Positions 25,721 through 35,110 are shown, counted from the first letter of the stretch. The stretch: 64,000 bases of DNA from Brevibacillus brevis (GCF_001039275.2 NZ_CP030117.1:3720001-3784000); one strand, 5' to 3'. Made by a program: numbers and translations. The notes: generated by a model from the letters alone, not told the origin.

Positions 25721-27397
25721 CTACACTTCCATGATAATCGGCAAGATCATCGGACGTCTGCGCGTTTGCTCGTACAGATAGCGGCCTAACGACTCTTTTA
25801 CGTTATTTTTCAGTGAAGACCATTCATTCACATTTTCTTCCATGCATTTGACAAGTGTTTGGGTCACTATGCGATTTGCCTCATCCAGCAACTCTTCGGA
25901 TTCACGCACGTAGACGAAACCGCGAGAAATGATGTCTGGACCAGACAAAATCGTGCCATTTTGTTTGCTGAGTGTAACGACAACTACCAGTATGCCATCT
26001 TGTGACAGTAATTTGCGATCTCTAAGTACGATGTTTCCTACATCACCAACGCCCAAGCCGTCAATCAAAACATTGCCAGCATGGACTTTTCCACCGTAAC
26101 GGGCCTTGCCCCCTAAGAATTCAACTGTATCGCCGTTATCCAGCAAGAACATGTTTTCTTCAGGAATGCCAACCTGTTCAGCAAGTAAGGCATGCGTTTT
26201 CAACATGCGATATTCACCGTGAACAGGAATAAAATACTTAGGCTTCATTAGGTTAAGCATCAGGCGCAATTCTTCTTGGCTACCATGACCGGAGACGTGG
26301 ACGGTTCCGTTAGGTCCATGGCCACCATAAATGACATCTGCACCAATGCGCGATAATTGATCGATCGTACGCGCCACATATTTTTCATTCCCTGGAATGG
26401 GAGTGGCTGCAATAATAACAGTATCGCCTGGAAGGATGTCAATTTTCCGATGGGCGGATCGGGCCATCCGAGTGAGCGCGGACATAGGCTCTCCTTGGCT
26501 TCCAGTTGATAAAATAACGACTTGTTCAGCAGGCAATTTGTTGATTTCATCGATCTCAACAATCAATCCCTCAGGGACCAGCAAGTACCCTAAGTCTCTG
26601 CTGATAGTAATGACATTTTGCATGCTCCGGCCAACAACCGTCAATTTACGGTTGAACTGTGCTGCAGCGTCCACCACTTGTTGAATGCGGTGAACATTTG
26701 ATGCAAACGTAGAAACAACAATACGTCCAGATGCTTTGCTGAACACATCCATGAGTGCTTTGCCCACTGAGCGTTCCGATCCGGTAAATCCAGGCCGTTC
26801 TGCATTCGTACTGTCAGAGAGCAAGCACAAAACGCCTCTGTCACCGATCATCGCCATTTTTGCCAGATCAGCCACCTGATTGTTAACAGGTGTTTGATCG
26901 AACTTGAAGTCTCCTGTATGAACGATGTAACCTTCTGGCGTATCCAGGCATACCCCTACACAATCCGGGATGCTGTGGTTTACGCGGAAAAAGGTCGCCT
27001 TCATCTTTCCGAGAACGACTTCCGAGTCGCTGTTGATCAATACGCGTTTTGTTTCGTTTAGGATGCCCGCTTCTTTTAACTTTGCATCAATTAAACCAAG
27101 GGTAAGTTTTGTCGCATAAACCGGGACTTTCAAATGCTTCAGCACGTAGCTGAGGCCGCCGATGTGGTCTTCGTGTCCATGCGTAATAATAATACCCCGA
27201 ACCTTGTCGCGATGTTCCTCCAAGTAGGTGATATCCGGAATAACCATATCAATCCCCAGCATTTCCTCTTCTGGGAACTTCAATCCGGCATCAATCACTA
27301 CGATGTCGTCACCGCTTTGTACCACGTACATATTCTTCCCAATTTCGCCGACTCCGCCCAGGGCGAAAACGAGAACAGAGTGATTCGACTTTGCCAA
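25721..27397 (-). CDS. rnjB: Ribonuclease J (rnjB locus, TTG start)
   Basis: Metallo-beta-lactamase/beta-CASP ribonuclease with 5'-3' exonuclease and endonuclease activity in mRNA decay and rRNA maturation. From TTG 27397 (558 residues, MAKSNHSVLVFALGGVGEIG) the ribosome site AGGAGG is 9 nt away; the ATG starts further up (to 27433) overlap the site. The metal motif HGHEDH (73-78) is complete. B. subtilis RnjB at the same locus has an altered motif there, whereas RnjA is intact. Beta-CASP motifs (STGSQGEP and PVHGEYRML) and a C-terminal dimer domain follow. RNase J2 by position, J1-like by active site. Confidence 0.9.
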   Translation of the reverse strand: MAKSNHSVLVFALGGVGEIGKNMYVVQSGDDIVVIDAGLKFPEEEMLGIDMVIPDITYLEEHRDKVRGIIITHGHEDHIGGLSYVLKHLKVPVYATKLTLGLIDAKLKEAGILNETKRVLINSDSEVVLGKMKATFFRVNHSIPDCVGVCLDTPEGYIVHTGDFKFDQTPVNNQVADLAKMAMIGDRGVLCLLSDSTNAERPGFTGSERSVGKALMDVFSKASGRIVVSTFASNVHRIQQVVDAAAQFNRKLTVVGRSMQNVITISRDLGYLLVPEGLIVEIDEINKLPAEQVVILSTGSQGEPMSALTRMARSAHRKIDILPGDTVIIAATPIPGNEKYVARTIDQLSRIGADVIYGGHGPNGTVHVSGHGSQEELRLMLNLMKPKYFIPVHGEYRMLKTHALLAEQVGIPEENMFLLDNGDTVEFLGGKARYGGKVHAGNVLIDGLGVGDVGNIVLRDRKLLSQDGILVVVVTLSKQNGTILSGPDIISRGFVYVRESEELLDEANRIVTQTLVKCMEENVNEWSSLKNNVKESLGRYLYEQTRRRPMILPIIMEV

Positions 27398-27464
27398 AAC
27401 GTGTAACCTCCTATATTTAGTTGTCATGTCCACTCAAAAAAACCGCCCCAAATCACTTGTTCTT

Positions 27465-27494
27465 ATTATACCCGAAGTGAAATCATGAACACAA
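27465..27494 (-). promoter_or_regulatory. Ribonuclease J promoter
   Basis: TTGTGT (27489-27494) and TATAAT (27465-27470) with an 18-nt spacer on the minus strand, starting just past the dapA terminator. Confidence 0.65.
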
Positions 27495-27528
27495 GGAAAA
27501 AGAGCCATCCCGGGCAGGAATGGCTCTT
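27495..27528 (-). terminator. Terminator after dapA
   Basis: AGAGCCAT pairs with ATGGCTCT (27501-27508 with 27520-27527) and is followed on the minus strand by TTTTTCC. Confidence 0.85.
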
Positions 27529-27542
27529 GATCTTCTATGGAG

Positions 27543-28409
27543 TTAAACAAGCAGGGAATGCACGTATGCTTTTTCTTGTTCGTTCAGCTCGACTAAAGGC
27601 AGTCGAACTCCCCCAACTTGAACGCCGAGCTTTTCTAAAGCGACCTTGGTCGGTCCTGGGCTCGGATAGGCAAACAGGCCTTCAAAAATCGGCAACAGCT
27701 TGCGATGGAGTCTTGCTGCCTCCGTAAAGTTACCGGCAAAAAAGGCGTCCATCATGTCTGTCATTGGACGGCCAACTACGTGACTCGCCACACTGACAAT
27801 GCCCACTCCCCCGATAGACAGGATCGGCAAGGTTAAACCATCGTCACCACTGTACAGCTCAAAACCTTCCGGAGCATGTTCAATGATTTGCGACATCTGC
27901 GACAAATTGCCGGAGGCTTCCTTAATGCATACTACATTAGGCAGTTCCGCCAAACGAAGTGTCGTTTCGGCAGTCATATTAACGACGGATCTTCCTGGCA
28001 CATTATACAGCATCACCGGCAGCTCGGTTGCTTCCGATAATGCCTTGAAGTGTGCGTAAAGCCCTTCCTGCGATGGCTTGCTGTAATAAGGTGCAACCAC
28101 CATGATAGCGTCTACGCCAATGGATTGTACAGCTTGGGTGAACTCAATGCTTGATGCTGTATCATTGCTGCCTGTTCCTGCAATGATGTGGCATCTTCCT
28201 TTTGCGTAGGAAACCACATGACGGAAAAGATCGAGTTTCTCCGTACGGGATAAGGTCGGTGATTCACCCGTGGTACCACTTAGTACGATTCCAGTTGTAC
28301 CATTTGCAATCAAATAGTCAATCAGTCGCTCTGTTTTATCGTAATCGACCTGTAGCTGCTCATTAAAAGGTGTTACCATAGCGGTAACCAGTCGGCCAAA
28401 ACGTGCCAC
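27543..28409 (-). CDS. dapA: 4-hydroxy-tetrahydrodipicolinate synthase
   Basis: Condenses pyruvate with aspartate semialdehyde, the first step specific to lysine, diaminopimelate and dipicolinate synthesis. 288 residues; TIM barrel with GTTGESPTL near 44-52, the catalytic Tyr in YNVPGRS (about 133) and the Schiff-base Lys in CIKEASG (about 161). Start GTG 28409 with GGAGAGGTA immediately upstream. It follows dapG by 55 nt in the asd-dapG-dapA operon, so its product feeds both the cell wall (diaminopimelate) and spore dipicolinate made by dpaA/dpaB upstream. It ends at a strong terminator. Confidence 0.95.
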   Translation of the reverse strand: MARFGRLVTAMVTPFNEQLQVDYDKTERLIDYLIANGTTGIVLSGTTGESPTLSRTEKLDLFRHVVSYAKGRCHIIAGTGSNDTASSIEFTQAVQSIGVDAIMVVAPYYSKPSQEGLYAHFKALSEATELPVMLYNVPGRSVVNMTAETTLRLAELPNVVCIKEASGNLSQMSQIIEHAPEGFELYSGDDGLTLPILSIGGVGIVSVASHVVGRPMTDMMDAFFAGNFTEAARLHRKLLPIFEGLFAYPSPGPTKVALEKLGVQVGGVRLPLVELNEQEKAYVHSLLV

Positions 28410-28464
28410 TACCTCTCCAACTCCTCTTATTGTGATCAGTAGGTATTTTAGTCAGGATATGCTC

Positions 28465-29691
28465 TTACATATGTTGAACATGCAGGTTGAACTGCTGATG
28501 AAGCGCACGAACAGCCCTCACCATATCCATTTCATGCACGAGTACCCAGATGGTTGTATGGGAGTCTGCCGATTGAAGAATTTGAATGTCTTCTTGCGTA
28601 AGTGCCTCCACGATTCGCGCCATCACGCCCGGCACGCCCGTCATACCTGCACCAATAACGGACACTTTTGCACAATGCGGCAAAAGCTGCGGCTCGTAAC
28701 CCATTTCCGTTAACAGACGAGCAGCTTTTTCTCCCATTTCATCATGGACCGTGTAAGCAACACCCATTGGGTTCACATTGATGAAATCTACACTGATGTT
28801 ATTGGTTGCCATCGTTTTGAAGACTTGTAGCTGTGTATCGTAAGACCCTTCTTTGTTCGCGACCTTGATCTGCGTAATGTTCGGTACATGAGCAATTCCC
28901 ATGACGACTCTGTCGTGTACAGTGTAGCCCAATTTCCCGATCTCCAGCATAGTCGTAACGAGTGTACCGGGGTCGTCCGAAAACGTAGAGCGAACACGAA
29001 TCGGTACGTTTGCGTGCATCGCGATCTCCACCGCTCTAGGATGAATAACTTTTGCACCGAGGTGAGCCATGTTGCAAATCTCCGTGTAGGTCACCATACC
29101 GAGCCGCTGCGCTTCTTCGACGATACGCGGGTCCGCCGTCATGATGCCTTCCACGTCGGTGAAAATATCCACCGTTTCAGCCTTCAAGGCGACACCGAGA
29201 GCGGTTGCAGTCGTATCGCTTCCGCCCCGCCCCAGTGTCGTAATTTCCCAATCGGCTGTACGTCCCTGAAACCCTGGAACGATCACAACCTGACTTTCCT
29301 GCAAGTCCTGCAAAATACGGCTTGGATCGATCGACATAATTTGTGCATTCGTAAAGTCGTCGCTCGTCACAATATTTGCCTGACCGCCTGTCAAAATCGT
29401 TGCTTTAATTCCTCGTGCATTCAGCATGCTGCACATGACTGTAGCAGAGATGATTTCTCCGGTATGCATCAGCATATCCGTTTCTCGACTTGGCAGTTGG
29501 TTCCCATTCGCACGAACCAACTGCAAGAGTGTATCGGTTGCGTATGGATCACCTTTGCGACCCATTGCCGATACGACAACGACGAGGGCATAGCCCTCAT
29601 CAATTGCTTTTTCCATATGGTAGATTGCCCGCATCCGGCAATCCTCCGTCGTCAAGGAAGAACCACCGAACTTCTGGACGAGAATCTTCAC
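28465..29691 (-). CDS. dapG: Aspartate kinase I (diaminopimelate-sensitive type)
   Basis: 408-residue aspartokinase: VQKFGGSSL (5-13) at the N-terminus, the phosphate-binding TLGRGGSDTTA near 170, and two ACT regulatory domains in the C-terminal third. Phosphorylates aspartate, the first step of the aspartate family. Start GTG 29691 behind GGGGAGAGG; the gene follows asd by 11 nt. In B. subtilis DapG is the isozyme inhibited by meso-diaminopimelate and belongs to the same cluster; that property is inferred from the locus, not from residues. Confidence 0.93.
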   Translation of the reverse strand: MKILVQKFGGSSLTTEDCRMRAIYHMEKAIDEGYALVVVVSAMGRKGDPYATDTLLQLVRANGNQLPSRETDMLMHTGEIISATVMCSMLNARGIKATILTGGQANIVTSDDFTNAQIMSIDPSRILQDLQESQVVIVPGFQGRTADWEITTLGRGGSDTTATALGVALKAETVDIFTDVEGIMTADPRIVEEAQRLGMVTYTEICNMAHLGAKVIHPRAVEIAMHANVPIRVRSTFSDDPGTLVTTMLEIGKLGYTVHDRVVMGIAHVPNITQIKVANKEGSYDTQLQVFKTMATNNISVDFINVNPMGVAYTVHDEMGEKAARLLTEMGYEPQLLPHCAKVSVIGAGMTGVPGVMARIVEALTQEDIQILQSADSHTTIWVLVHEMDMVRAVRALHQQFNLHVQHM

Positions 29692-29702
29692 TAACCTCTC
29701 CC

Positions 29703-30743
29703 CTATACTCTTGCTTTTATGAGTTCTTCAGCGATTTGTACTGTATTCCATGCTGCACCCTTGAGAAGATTGTCAGAAACGATCCACATATGCAGTCCAC
29801 GAGGATGATGGAGATCACGACGCACCCGGCCCACGAATACTTCCAGTTTGCCTGTTGCATCAGTAGCGAGTGGATACTGCTGTTCCTCCGGCACATCTAC
29901 TAACACGACACCGGGAGCGTTTTTCAGCAGGGCCTTTACTTCTGCCAGATCGTAATCCTGTTTCAGCTCTACATATACCGACTCGCTATGGCCATAGACC
30001 ACTGGAATACGTACGCAAGTAGCTGAAACAAGTACAGTGTCATCACCGAAGATTTTTTTGGTCTCATTGATCATTTTCATTTCTTCATAAGTAAAACCAT
30101 TGTCGGTGAACACATCAATCTGCGGAATCGCGTTGTACGCAATCTGATGATGTACAGGCAATTTGCCTACGGGAAGTACGTTACACTGCGGTTCTTTACC
30201 ATCCAAAATATCTCGACTTTGGTCGAGTAATTCATTGATCGCAGATTGACCTGCACCAGATACTGCCTGGTAAGTAGAAACGATAATTCGGTCTATACCA
30301 AAACGATCATAAAGGGGTTTTAGAGCGGCAACCATCTGAATCGTAGAGCAATTCGGATTCGCAATGATTCCATTATGAGCGAGCGCAGCATCCATGTTTA
30401 CTTCTGGCACAACGAGAGGAACATCTGGATCCATCCGGAATGCGCTGGTATTGTCAATGACAACTGCACCATGACGCACTGCATGATGAGCCAGTTCCTT
30501 GCTGACCGATCCGCCAGCACTAAACAAGGCAAAATCAACCCCTGCAAAACTGTCTGGAGTTGCCTCTTCCAGTACAATTTCTTGCCCCTTGAAGGTGACT
30601 GTTTTTCCTGCAGAACGTCCAGAAGCAAGCAGCTTAAGCTGTTTGATTGGGAAGTTGCGCTTTTCTAATAGTTGAATCATCTGCTGTCCGACTGCACCAG
30701 TCGCACCGACTACAGCAACATTGAAAGTCAGTTGGTTTGCCAT
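29703..30743 (-). CDS. asd: Aspartate-semialdehyde dehydrogenase
   Basis: 346 residues; NADP-binding start VAVVGATGAVGQQMIQ (about 9-24), SAGGSVSKE near 78, catalytic cysteine in NPNCSTIQ (about 130-137) and QAVSGAGQSA (about 160). Reduces aspartyl phosphate to aspartate semialdehyde, feeding dapA. Start ATG 30743 behind AGGAGGAG. About 57 nt separate it from dpaB upstream; no terminator is seen there. Confidence 0.95.
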   Translation of the reverse strand: MANQLTFNVAVVGATGAVGQQMIQLLEKRNFPIKQLKLLASGRSAGKTVTFKGQEIVLEEATPDSFAGVDFALFSAGGSVSKELAHHAVRHGAVVIDNTSAFRMDPDVPLVVPEVNMDAALAHNGIIANPNCSTIQMVAALKPLYDRFGIDRIIVSTYQAVSGAGQSAINELLDQSRDILDGKEPQCNVLPVGKLPVHHQIAYNAIPQIDVFTDNGFTYEEMKMINETKKIFGDDTVLVSATCVRIPVVYGHSESVYVELKQDYDLAEVKALLKNAPGVVLVDVPEEQQYPLATDATGKLEVFVGRVRRDLHHPRGLHMWIVSDNLLKGAAWNTVQIAEELIKARV

Positions 30744-30800
30744 CTCTTACTCTCCTCCTAATCGCGAAAAAGCAGGTTAATTGTTTTTTCTGTAGTCTTA

Positions 30801-31397
30801 TTAGTAGTTAAATCTTTCGATGAGCAAGGGTTGCAATTGTCGACCTTCCAAAGCTGCTTCGCATGTTTCCAATAAGAGATCCATACGAGCTACAAGCGAG
30901 TTCGGTTTTTTATCCGGGGCATCCTGCCCGAACGGTACGAAATACATATTTTTCGCGGCCAACAGCTTGGCAATATTGGCTGCATTTAATCCCAGACCAT
31001 CATTGGTAGAAATGGCAATCACTATAGGTCGCAGATTACGCATCGTCGCTTTAGCTGCCATCAGTACGGCACTATCCGTAATGGCATTCGCCAGTCGACT
31101 CGTCGTACTGCCTGTGCAAGGCGCAATCAGCATGACATCCAACAACTTGGAAGGTCCCAACGGCTCAGCCTGAGGAATCGTCGAAATAAGCTCTTCCCCC
31201 GTCAGTTCCTTGATTTGTTGCTGCCAGCTTTGGGAAGTACCGAAGCGTGTATCCGTGGTCATAATCGTATTCGATACGATTGGTACCACCCGTGCTCCAG
31301 CATCCACAAATCGCTTAATTTGCGGCATGGTTTCCTCAAAGGTGCAATGCGATCCAGACAAACCAAATCCAATGGTCTTTCCCTGAAGCTTACTCAT
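30801..31397 (-). CDS. dpaB: Dipicolinate synthase subunit B
   Basis: 198-residue flavoprotein-like subunit (HFCD/flavodoxin fold): GFGLSGSHCTFEE near the start, IAPCTGSTTSRLANAITD about 100-120, and CEAALEGR near the end. With DpaA it makes dipicolinic acid, the spore-core chelate, in the mother cell late in sporulation. ATG 31397 overlaps the dpaA stop by 4 nt (ATGA), so the two subunits are coupled. Its presence implies a spore former. Confidence 0.95.
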   Translation of the reverse strand: MSKLQGKTIGFGLSGSHCTFEETMPQIKRFVDAGARVVPIVSNTIMTTDTRFGTSQSWQQQIKELTGEELISTIPQAEPLGPSKLLDVMLIAPCTGSTTSRLANAITDSAVLMAAKATMRNLRPIVIAISTNDGLGLNAANIAKLLAAKNMYFVPFGQDAPDKKPNSLVARMDLLLETCEAALEGRQLQPLLIERFNY

Positions 31398-32296
31398 GTT
31401 GCATCCCCTCCTGGCGCTTTCCTTTGACCCGCAATAAGACGAGACAATGTTTGGGCTAAAATTTGTCCAGCGGTTTTCGGTGCAACGATTCCAGGTAATC
31501 CGGGAGCAAGAAGAGCTTTGATACCTCGTCTTTCAGCGTATCGAAAATCCGTTCCCCCTGGCTTGGAGGCAAGATCAAGAATAAACGCCGACTGAGGCAT
31601 TTGAGCAATCACTTCTGCCGTGAGTAATAATTGCGGGATGGTATTAAAAATGAAATCAGCATTCGTAACCTGTTGCCTTACTTCGCTTATATGGAAGGGA
31701 GTCAATCCCATCTCATAAATGCGTGCCAAGTGTTCTTGACGTCTGGCCCCAACTCTTACGCGGGCCCCTAACGCATGCAATGCTCGAGCCATGGACAAAC
31801 CTGTTCGGCCCAACCCCAAAACAATGGACTGAGATCCATGAATCGTAATATCCGTATGTTGAATCGCCATCATTAACGCTCCCTCTACAGTAGGGATAGA
31901 GTTATAGATAGCTACGTCATCACGATCCAAGAGCTCCACCAGAGGAAGCTGTGTGGAAGCCAACAGCTTTTTCAGATAAGGCTTCGCCATTCCCGTGTAA
32001 ACCACGCAATGACTCGGCAGACTCGCCACATGTTCGTCTAGCAACTGCATTTGTTTGGAGCAGAAAATACTTTCCACGTATCCTTGGTCATCGGTCCCTA
32101 CGATGGGTAGGATGAGGGCGTCCACGTCTTTCAACACATCGCATGTTAATGGTTTCTTCGTTGCCCCTGTAAAATTACTTTCCAGGTTGTCGAAGCCAAC
32201 TAACGTGACGCTAGCATCCAGTTGTATGCATCGCTTAATGACTTCCAACTGGCGAGCGTCTCCGCCGATGAAGGCAACATGTATGCCCGTTAGCAT
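31394..32296 (-). CDS. dpaA: Dipicolinate synthase subunit A
   Basis: 300 residues from ATG 32296 behind AAGGGGAAC; the longer frame to 32317 lacks a site. The N-terminal IHVAFIGGDARQLEV and the Rossmann segment IVLGLGRTGLSMARAL (about 155-170) fit the NAD(P)-dependent oxidoreductase subunit of dipicolinate synthase. It follows the ymxH-like gene after a 137-nt gap, where a mother-cell sigma-K promoter would be expected. I did not find a convincing CATA-type -10 there. Confidence 0.93.
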   Translation of the reverse strand: MLTGIHVAFIGGDARQLEVIKRCIQLDASVTLVGFDNLESNFTGATKKPLTCDVLKDVDALILPIVGTDDQGYVESIFCSKQMQLLDEHVASLPSHCVVYTGMAKPYLKKLLASTQLPLVELLDRDDVAIYNSIPTVEGALMMAIQHTDITIHGSQSIVLGLGRTGLSMARALHALGARVRVGARRQEHLARIYEMGLTPFHISEVRQQVTNADFIFNTIPQLLLTAEVIAQMPQSAFILDLASKPGGTDFRYAERRGIKALLAPGLPGIVAPKTAGQILAQTLSRLIAGQRKAPGGDAT

Positions 32297-32433
32297 GCTG
32301 CGTTCCCCTTTCCACACATTTTACTGCATTAAATGATCGGAACGCAAAGGTTTTCCATTTGGAAAAGTTGACGGAAATCCATGCGGTCTACCCCCATCCT
32401 ATTCCGCTCCTGCTACTTCGGTGACAGAAGCGC

Positions 32434-32694
32434 CTACTTTTGCGAAGCTTGTGCCTCAGGCGCTTGAAGCTGGATGATAACCATATGTGGCCCAATTTTT
32501 ACGATGGAGCTCCATGGGATCACGAGGTCCTCTCGCTTCTTGCCGAAACCAAAGAAACTGCCTCCTGGCAAGATGATGGATTGAATCGTACCGTTTTCAG
32601 GATGGATGATTAAATCGGAATCACTGATGACCCCCATTTTCTCCCCGTTGTCCAGTCCGATAATCTCCTTCCCACCCAACTCGCTTAAGCGCAT
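32434..32694 (-). CDS. ymxH: YlmC/YmxH-family PRC-barrel sporulation protein
   Basis: 86-residue single PRC-barrel protein: MRLSELGGKEIIGLDNGEKMG, then FGFGKKREDLVIPWSSIVKIG. The family is conserved in spore formers and linked to sporulation, but its molecular role is not established. The gene order mlpA-ymxH-dpaA-dpaB-asd-dapG-dapA is as in B. subtilis. The end of the gene can form a hairpin (32428-32465) without a U-run. Confidence 0.87.
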   Translation of the reverse strand: MRLSELGGKEIIGLDNGEKMGVISDSDLIIHPENGTIQSIILPGGSFFGFGKKREDLVIPWSSIVKIGPHMVIIQLQAPEAQASQK

Positions 32695-32735
32695 GGAGAA
32701 GCCCCCTTTGTCCTTTCATTTACTGTTGATATACG

Positions 32736-32765
32736 CAAAAAAATCCGGGCTATGCCGGATTTTTG
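32736..32765. terminator. Terminator after the M16 protease gene
   Basis: AAAATCCGG and CCGGATTTTT form a stem with U-runs on both strands (32736-32765), overlapping the end of the mlpA-like gene. Confidence 0.8.
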
Positions 32766-32766
32766 C

Positions 32767-34020
32767 TTACAACAAAATATCGTTCTTCACGTTTTCAGGG
32801 AAGCCGTCGAGTGGGCTCACCATCGCCATAGCCATCTTGGAACGGAACAGCTGCTGCGCCACAGCCAAGACAGATTCATGGGAAACTCGGTCAATTTTGG
32901 CGATGATCTCGTCTAGACTAAGGTGACGGCCCAGCAGGAGTTCATTCTTGCCAAGTCGACTCATACGGCTGTTCGTGCTTTCCAAGCTGAGCATCAGGCT
33001 GCCTTTCAACTGCTCTTTTCCTTTGTTCAGCTCTTTGTCTGTAATTCCATGATCAGCGACATCGCGCAGGACGCGCGAGACGATATCAAATACCTGTCCG
33101 ACTTGCTCTGGTGCCGTTCCTGTATATACGTGGAACGTACCCGCTTCTTTATAGGACGAATGATAGGAATAAACAGAGTATGCCAAGCCGCGCTCTTCGC
33201 GAATTTCTTGGAAAAGACGCGAGCTCATGCTGCCTCCCAGCACGTTGTTCAGCAAAATCAAGGAGTATACTTCAGGATGCCCCACCTTAAAGCCAGGTAG
33301 TGACAGGCACAAATGCGCTTGCTCTGTCGCCTTATGATGAGCGATCACATTTCCAGCAAAGTCAGGTGTGGACAAGGTCGGCATACTGCCTGGACGCGAG
33401 AAAGTCTGAAAGCGCTTTTGAATGTCTTCAATCAAACTGTCTTCAAAGTTTCCTGCTACTGTAATCACCGTATTCGTTGGCAGGTAATGCTGATCAATAT
33501 AAGCGAGCAAATCGTCACGTTTCAAGCTGCGCAGGACATCTTCCGTCCCCAAAATCGAATACCCCAGTGGGTGTGTGCTGTACGAAGCACGTGCAATCAA
33601 ATCATGCACCAAATCATCTGGCGCGTCTTCATACATGCTAATCTCTTCAATGACGACGTTCTTTTCCTTTTCCAACTCATCGGCATCAAACACCGAGTTG
33701 AAATACATATCAGAAAGAACATCGAGGGCGATTGGAGCGTGTTGGTCGAGCACTCTTGCGTAATAGCAAGTATACTCCTTCGAGGTAAAGGCGTTCACGT
33801 TCCCACCAATCTCATCAAAGGTTTCCGCAATTTCCTTTGCAGAACGAGTTGTCGTCCCTTTAAAAAACATATGCTCGAGAAAATGGGAAATCCCGTTGTT
33901 TTTCTCGTTTTCATATTTCGAACCAGTCCCTACCCAGATGCCTAAGGCAACGGAGCGAACGGACGGAATCCGTTCCGTCACGATTCGGAGACCGTTATCA
34001 CACGTATGATGTTGTATCAC
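32767..34020 (-). CDS. mlpA: M16-family zinc protease (MlpA/YmxG-like, GTG start)
   Basis: 417 residues from the GTG at 34020, 6 nt after AGGAGGA; the frame extends to 34083, but that segment has no ribosome site and does not fit the family. Contains the inverted zinc motif HFLEH (46-50) with FFKGTTTRSA downstream, and the distal Glu expected about 75 residues later. Mitochondrial-processing-peptidase-like M16 protein of about the B. subtilis MlpA length. It has its own promoter (34089-34117). A third M16 reading frame in this window, next to the ymfF/ymfH pair, but at a separate locus. Confidence 0.9.
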   Translation of the reverse strand: MIQHHTCDNGLRIVTERIPSVRSVALGIWVGTGSKYENEKNNGISHFLEHMFFKGTTTRSAKEIAETFDEIGGNVNAFTSKEYTCYYARVLDQHAPIALDVLSDMYFNSVFDADELEKEKNVVIEEISMYEDAPDDLVHDLIARASYSTHPLGYSILGTEDVLRSLKRDDLLAYIDQHYLPTNTVITVAGNFEDSLIEDIQKRFQTFSRPGSMPTLSTPDFAGNVIAHHKATEQAHLCLSLPGFKVGHPEVYSLILLNNVLGGSMSSRLFQEIREERGLAYSVYSYHSSYKEAGTFHVYTGTAPEQVGQVFDIVSRVLRDVADHGITDKELNKGKEQLKGSLMLSLESTNSRMSRLGKNELLLGRHLSLDEIIAKIDRVSHESVLAVAQQLFRSKMAMAMVSPLDGFPENVKNDILL

Positions 34021-34088
34021 GTAAATCCTCCTCGGTTGTTCATCTGTCTCTACCCGAAACCTCGGGGAATTTCTTGTAAACACGTCTA

Positions 34089-34117
34089 ACTATAGCAAAC
34101 TTCCTTTGTCTCCACAA
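34089..34117 (-). promoter_or_regulatory. mlpA promoter
   Basis: TTGTGG (34112-34117) and TATAGT (34089-34094) with a 17-nt spacer on the minus strand, between the ylxY-like stop and mlpA. Confidence 0.6.
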
Positions 34118-34132
34118 TAAATGAACATGTAT

Positions 34133-35110
34133 TTACGGTGACGGGAGTCTACGGCTCGAAATAACCTCCGAAACAGTCGTTGGCTGTAGCCCCTTCTTTT
34201 TAGCGATTGTCAGGAGTTGATCTAAACTGGCCTCGGAGGTAGATGTAGGATGCATGAGCACAAGGACACCATTGCCCATTTTCCGGCTTATTTTATTGAT
34301 CACATAAGCAGGCGAAGGTTTCTGCCAGTCAATCGTATCTGCCGTCCATAGAATCGTATTCATTTGATAAGAAGAATGCGCGATCTGTACAACGCGCTGG
34401 TTAAAAGCACCAGATGGGGGGGCAAACAGGGAAGGCTTCACTTCCAGCGTTTTATAAATAACATCTTGCGTACGACTTATCTCTTGATGAATTCTCTGTG
34501 TTCCCAGTGTGTTCATATCGGGATGGGAATACGCGTGATTACCAATCTCATGGCCACGTGCCAAGATCTTTTTTGCTTCTTCTGGGTAACGTTTTACCCA
34601 AGAGCCATCCAGAAAGAAGGTTGTCTTTACCTTATGTTTATCGAGTGTATTGAGCATCGAATCGAGATACTCATTTCCCCAAGCCACGTTAATCATGAAA
34701 GAAATCGCTGGTTTATTCGGATTTCCTCGATAGATGGGCTGTGCTCCTAATTGCTCAAGCGAAACCGCTGGAGGTACTTCCTTGTATACCAGCAAATCTG
34801 GACTAGAAACACCAGTAGCCAGCATTTTATTAATTGATTCTTCTACATCCACTACACGGCCATTATAGCCCGGAATTGCCTTCCACGTCTGATCGACGAC
34901 GGCATCTATCGGCTGTTCCTCTCTGCCCTCTTTCCACTTTTCAATCTGCGCCCGTAAACGCGCTTTTTCGTTTTCGTTACGATCTCCATTCACTACTTGG
35001 ACATTTTTGATCGTGCTAATGTAATGATGAATAGGCTGATAATTCAAGAGAACGATCAGCGCTGCTCCATATATAACGATGAACAAAAGTCTCCTGGTCC
35101 TATTCGTCAT
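34133..35110 (-). CDS. ylxY: Polysaccharide deacetylase family protein (YlxY-like)
   Basis: 325 residues from ATG 35110, about 11 nt after AGGAGG. An N-terminal hydrophobic anchor (RRLLFIVIYGAALIVLL, about 6-22) is followed by an extracellular region and a NodB-type domain (about 150-320): TTFFLDGSWVKRYPE, the metal His pair in GHEIGNHAYSHPDM, and the C-terminal VLMHPT. The first metal-binding Asp (TFDD in active enzymes) reads FMINVAW here, so catalysis is doubtful. Other YlxY-type sporulation deacetylases show similar loss. Same place as B. subtilis ylxY, between pnp and mlpA. Confidence 0.88.
   Translation of the reverse strand: MTNRTRRLLFIVIYGAALIVLLNYQPIHHYISTIKNVQVVNGDRNENEKARLRAQIEKWKEGREEQPIDAVVDQTWKAIPGYNGRVVDVEESINKMLATGVSSPDLLVYKEVPPAVSLEQLGAQPIYRGNPNKPAISFMINVAWGNEYLDSMLNTLDKHKVKTTFFLDGSWVKRYPEEAKKILARGHEIGNHAYSHPDMNTLGTQRIHQEISRTQDVIYKTLEVKPSLFAPPSGAFNQRVVQIAHSSYQMNTILWTADTIDWQKPSPAYVINKISRKMGNGVLVLMHPTSTSEASLDQLLTIAKKKGLQPTTVSEVISSRRLPSP

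Noticed and set aside
32297..32433. A sigma-K promoter before dpaA
   Set aside because: A mother-cell promoter is expected from B. subtilis, but no CATA-N3-TA type -10 with a suitable -35 was found.
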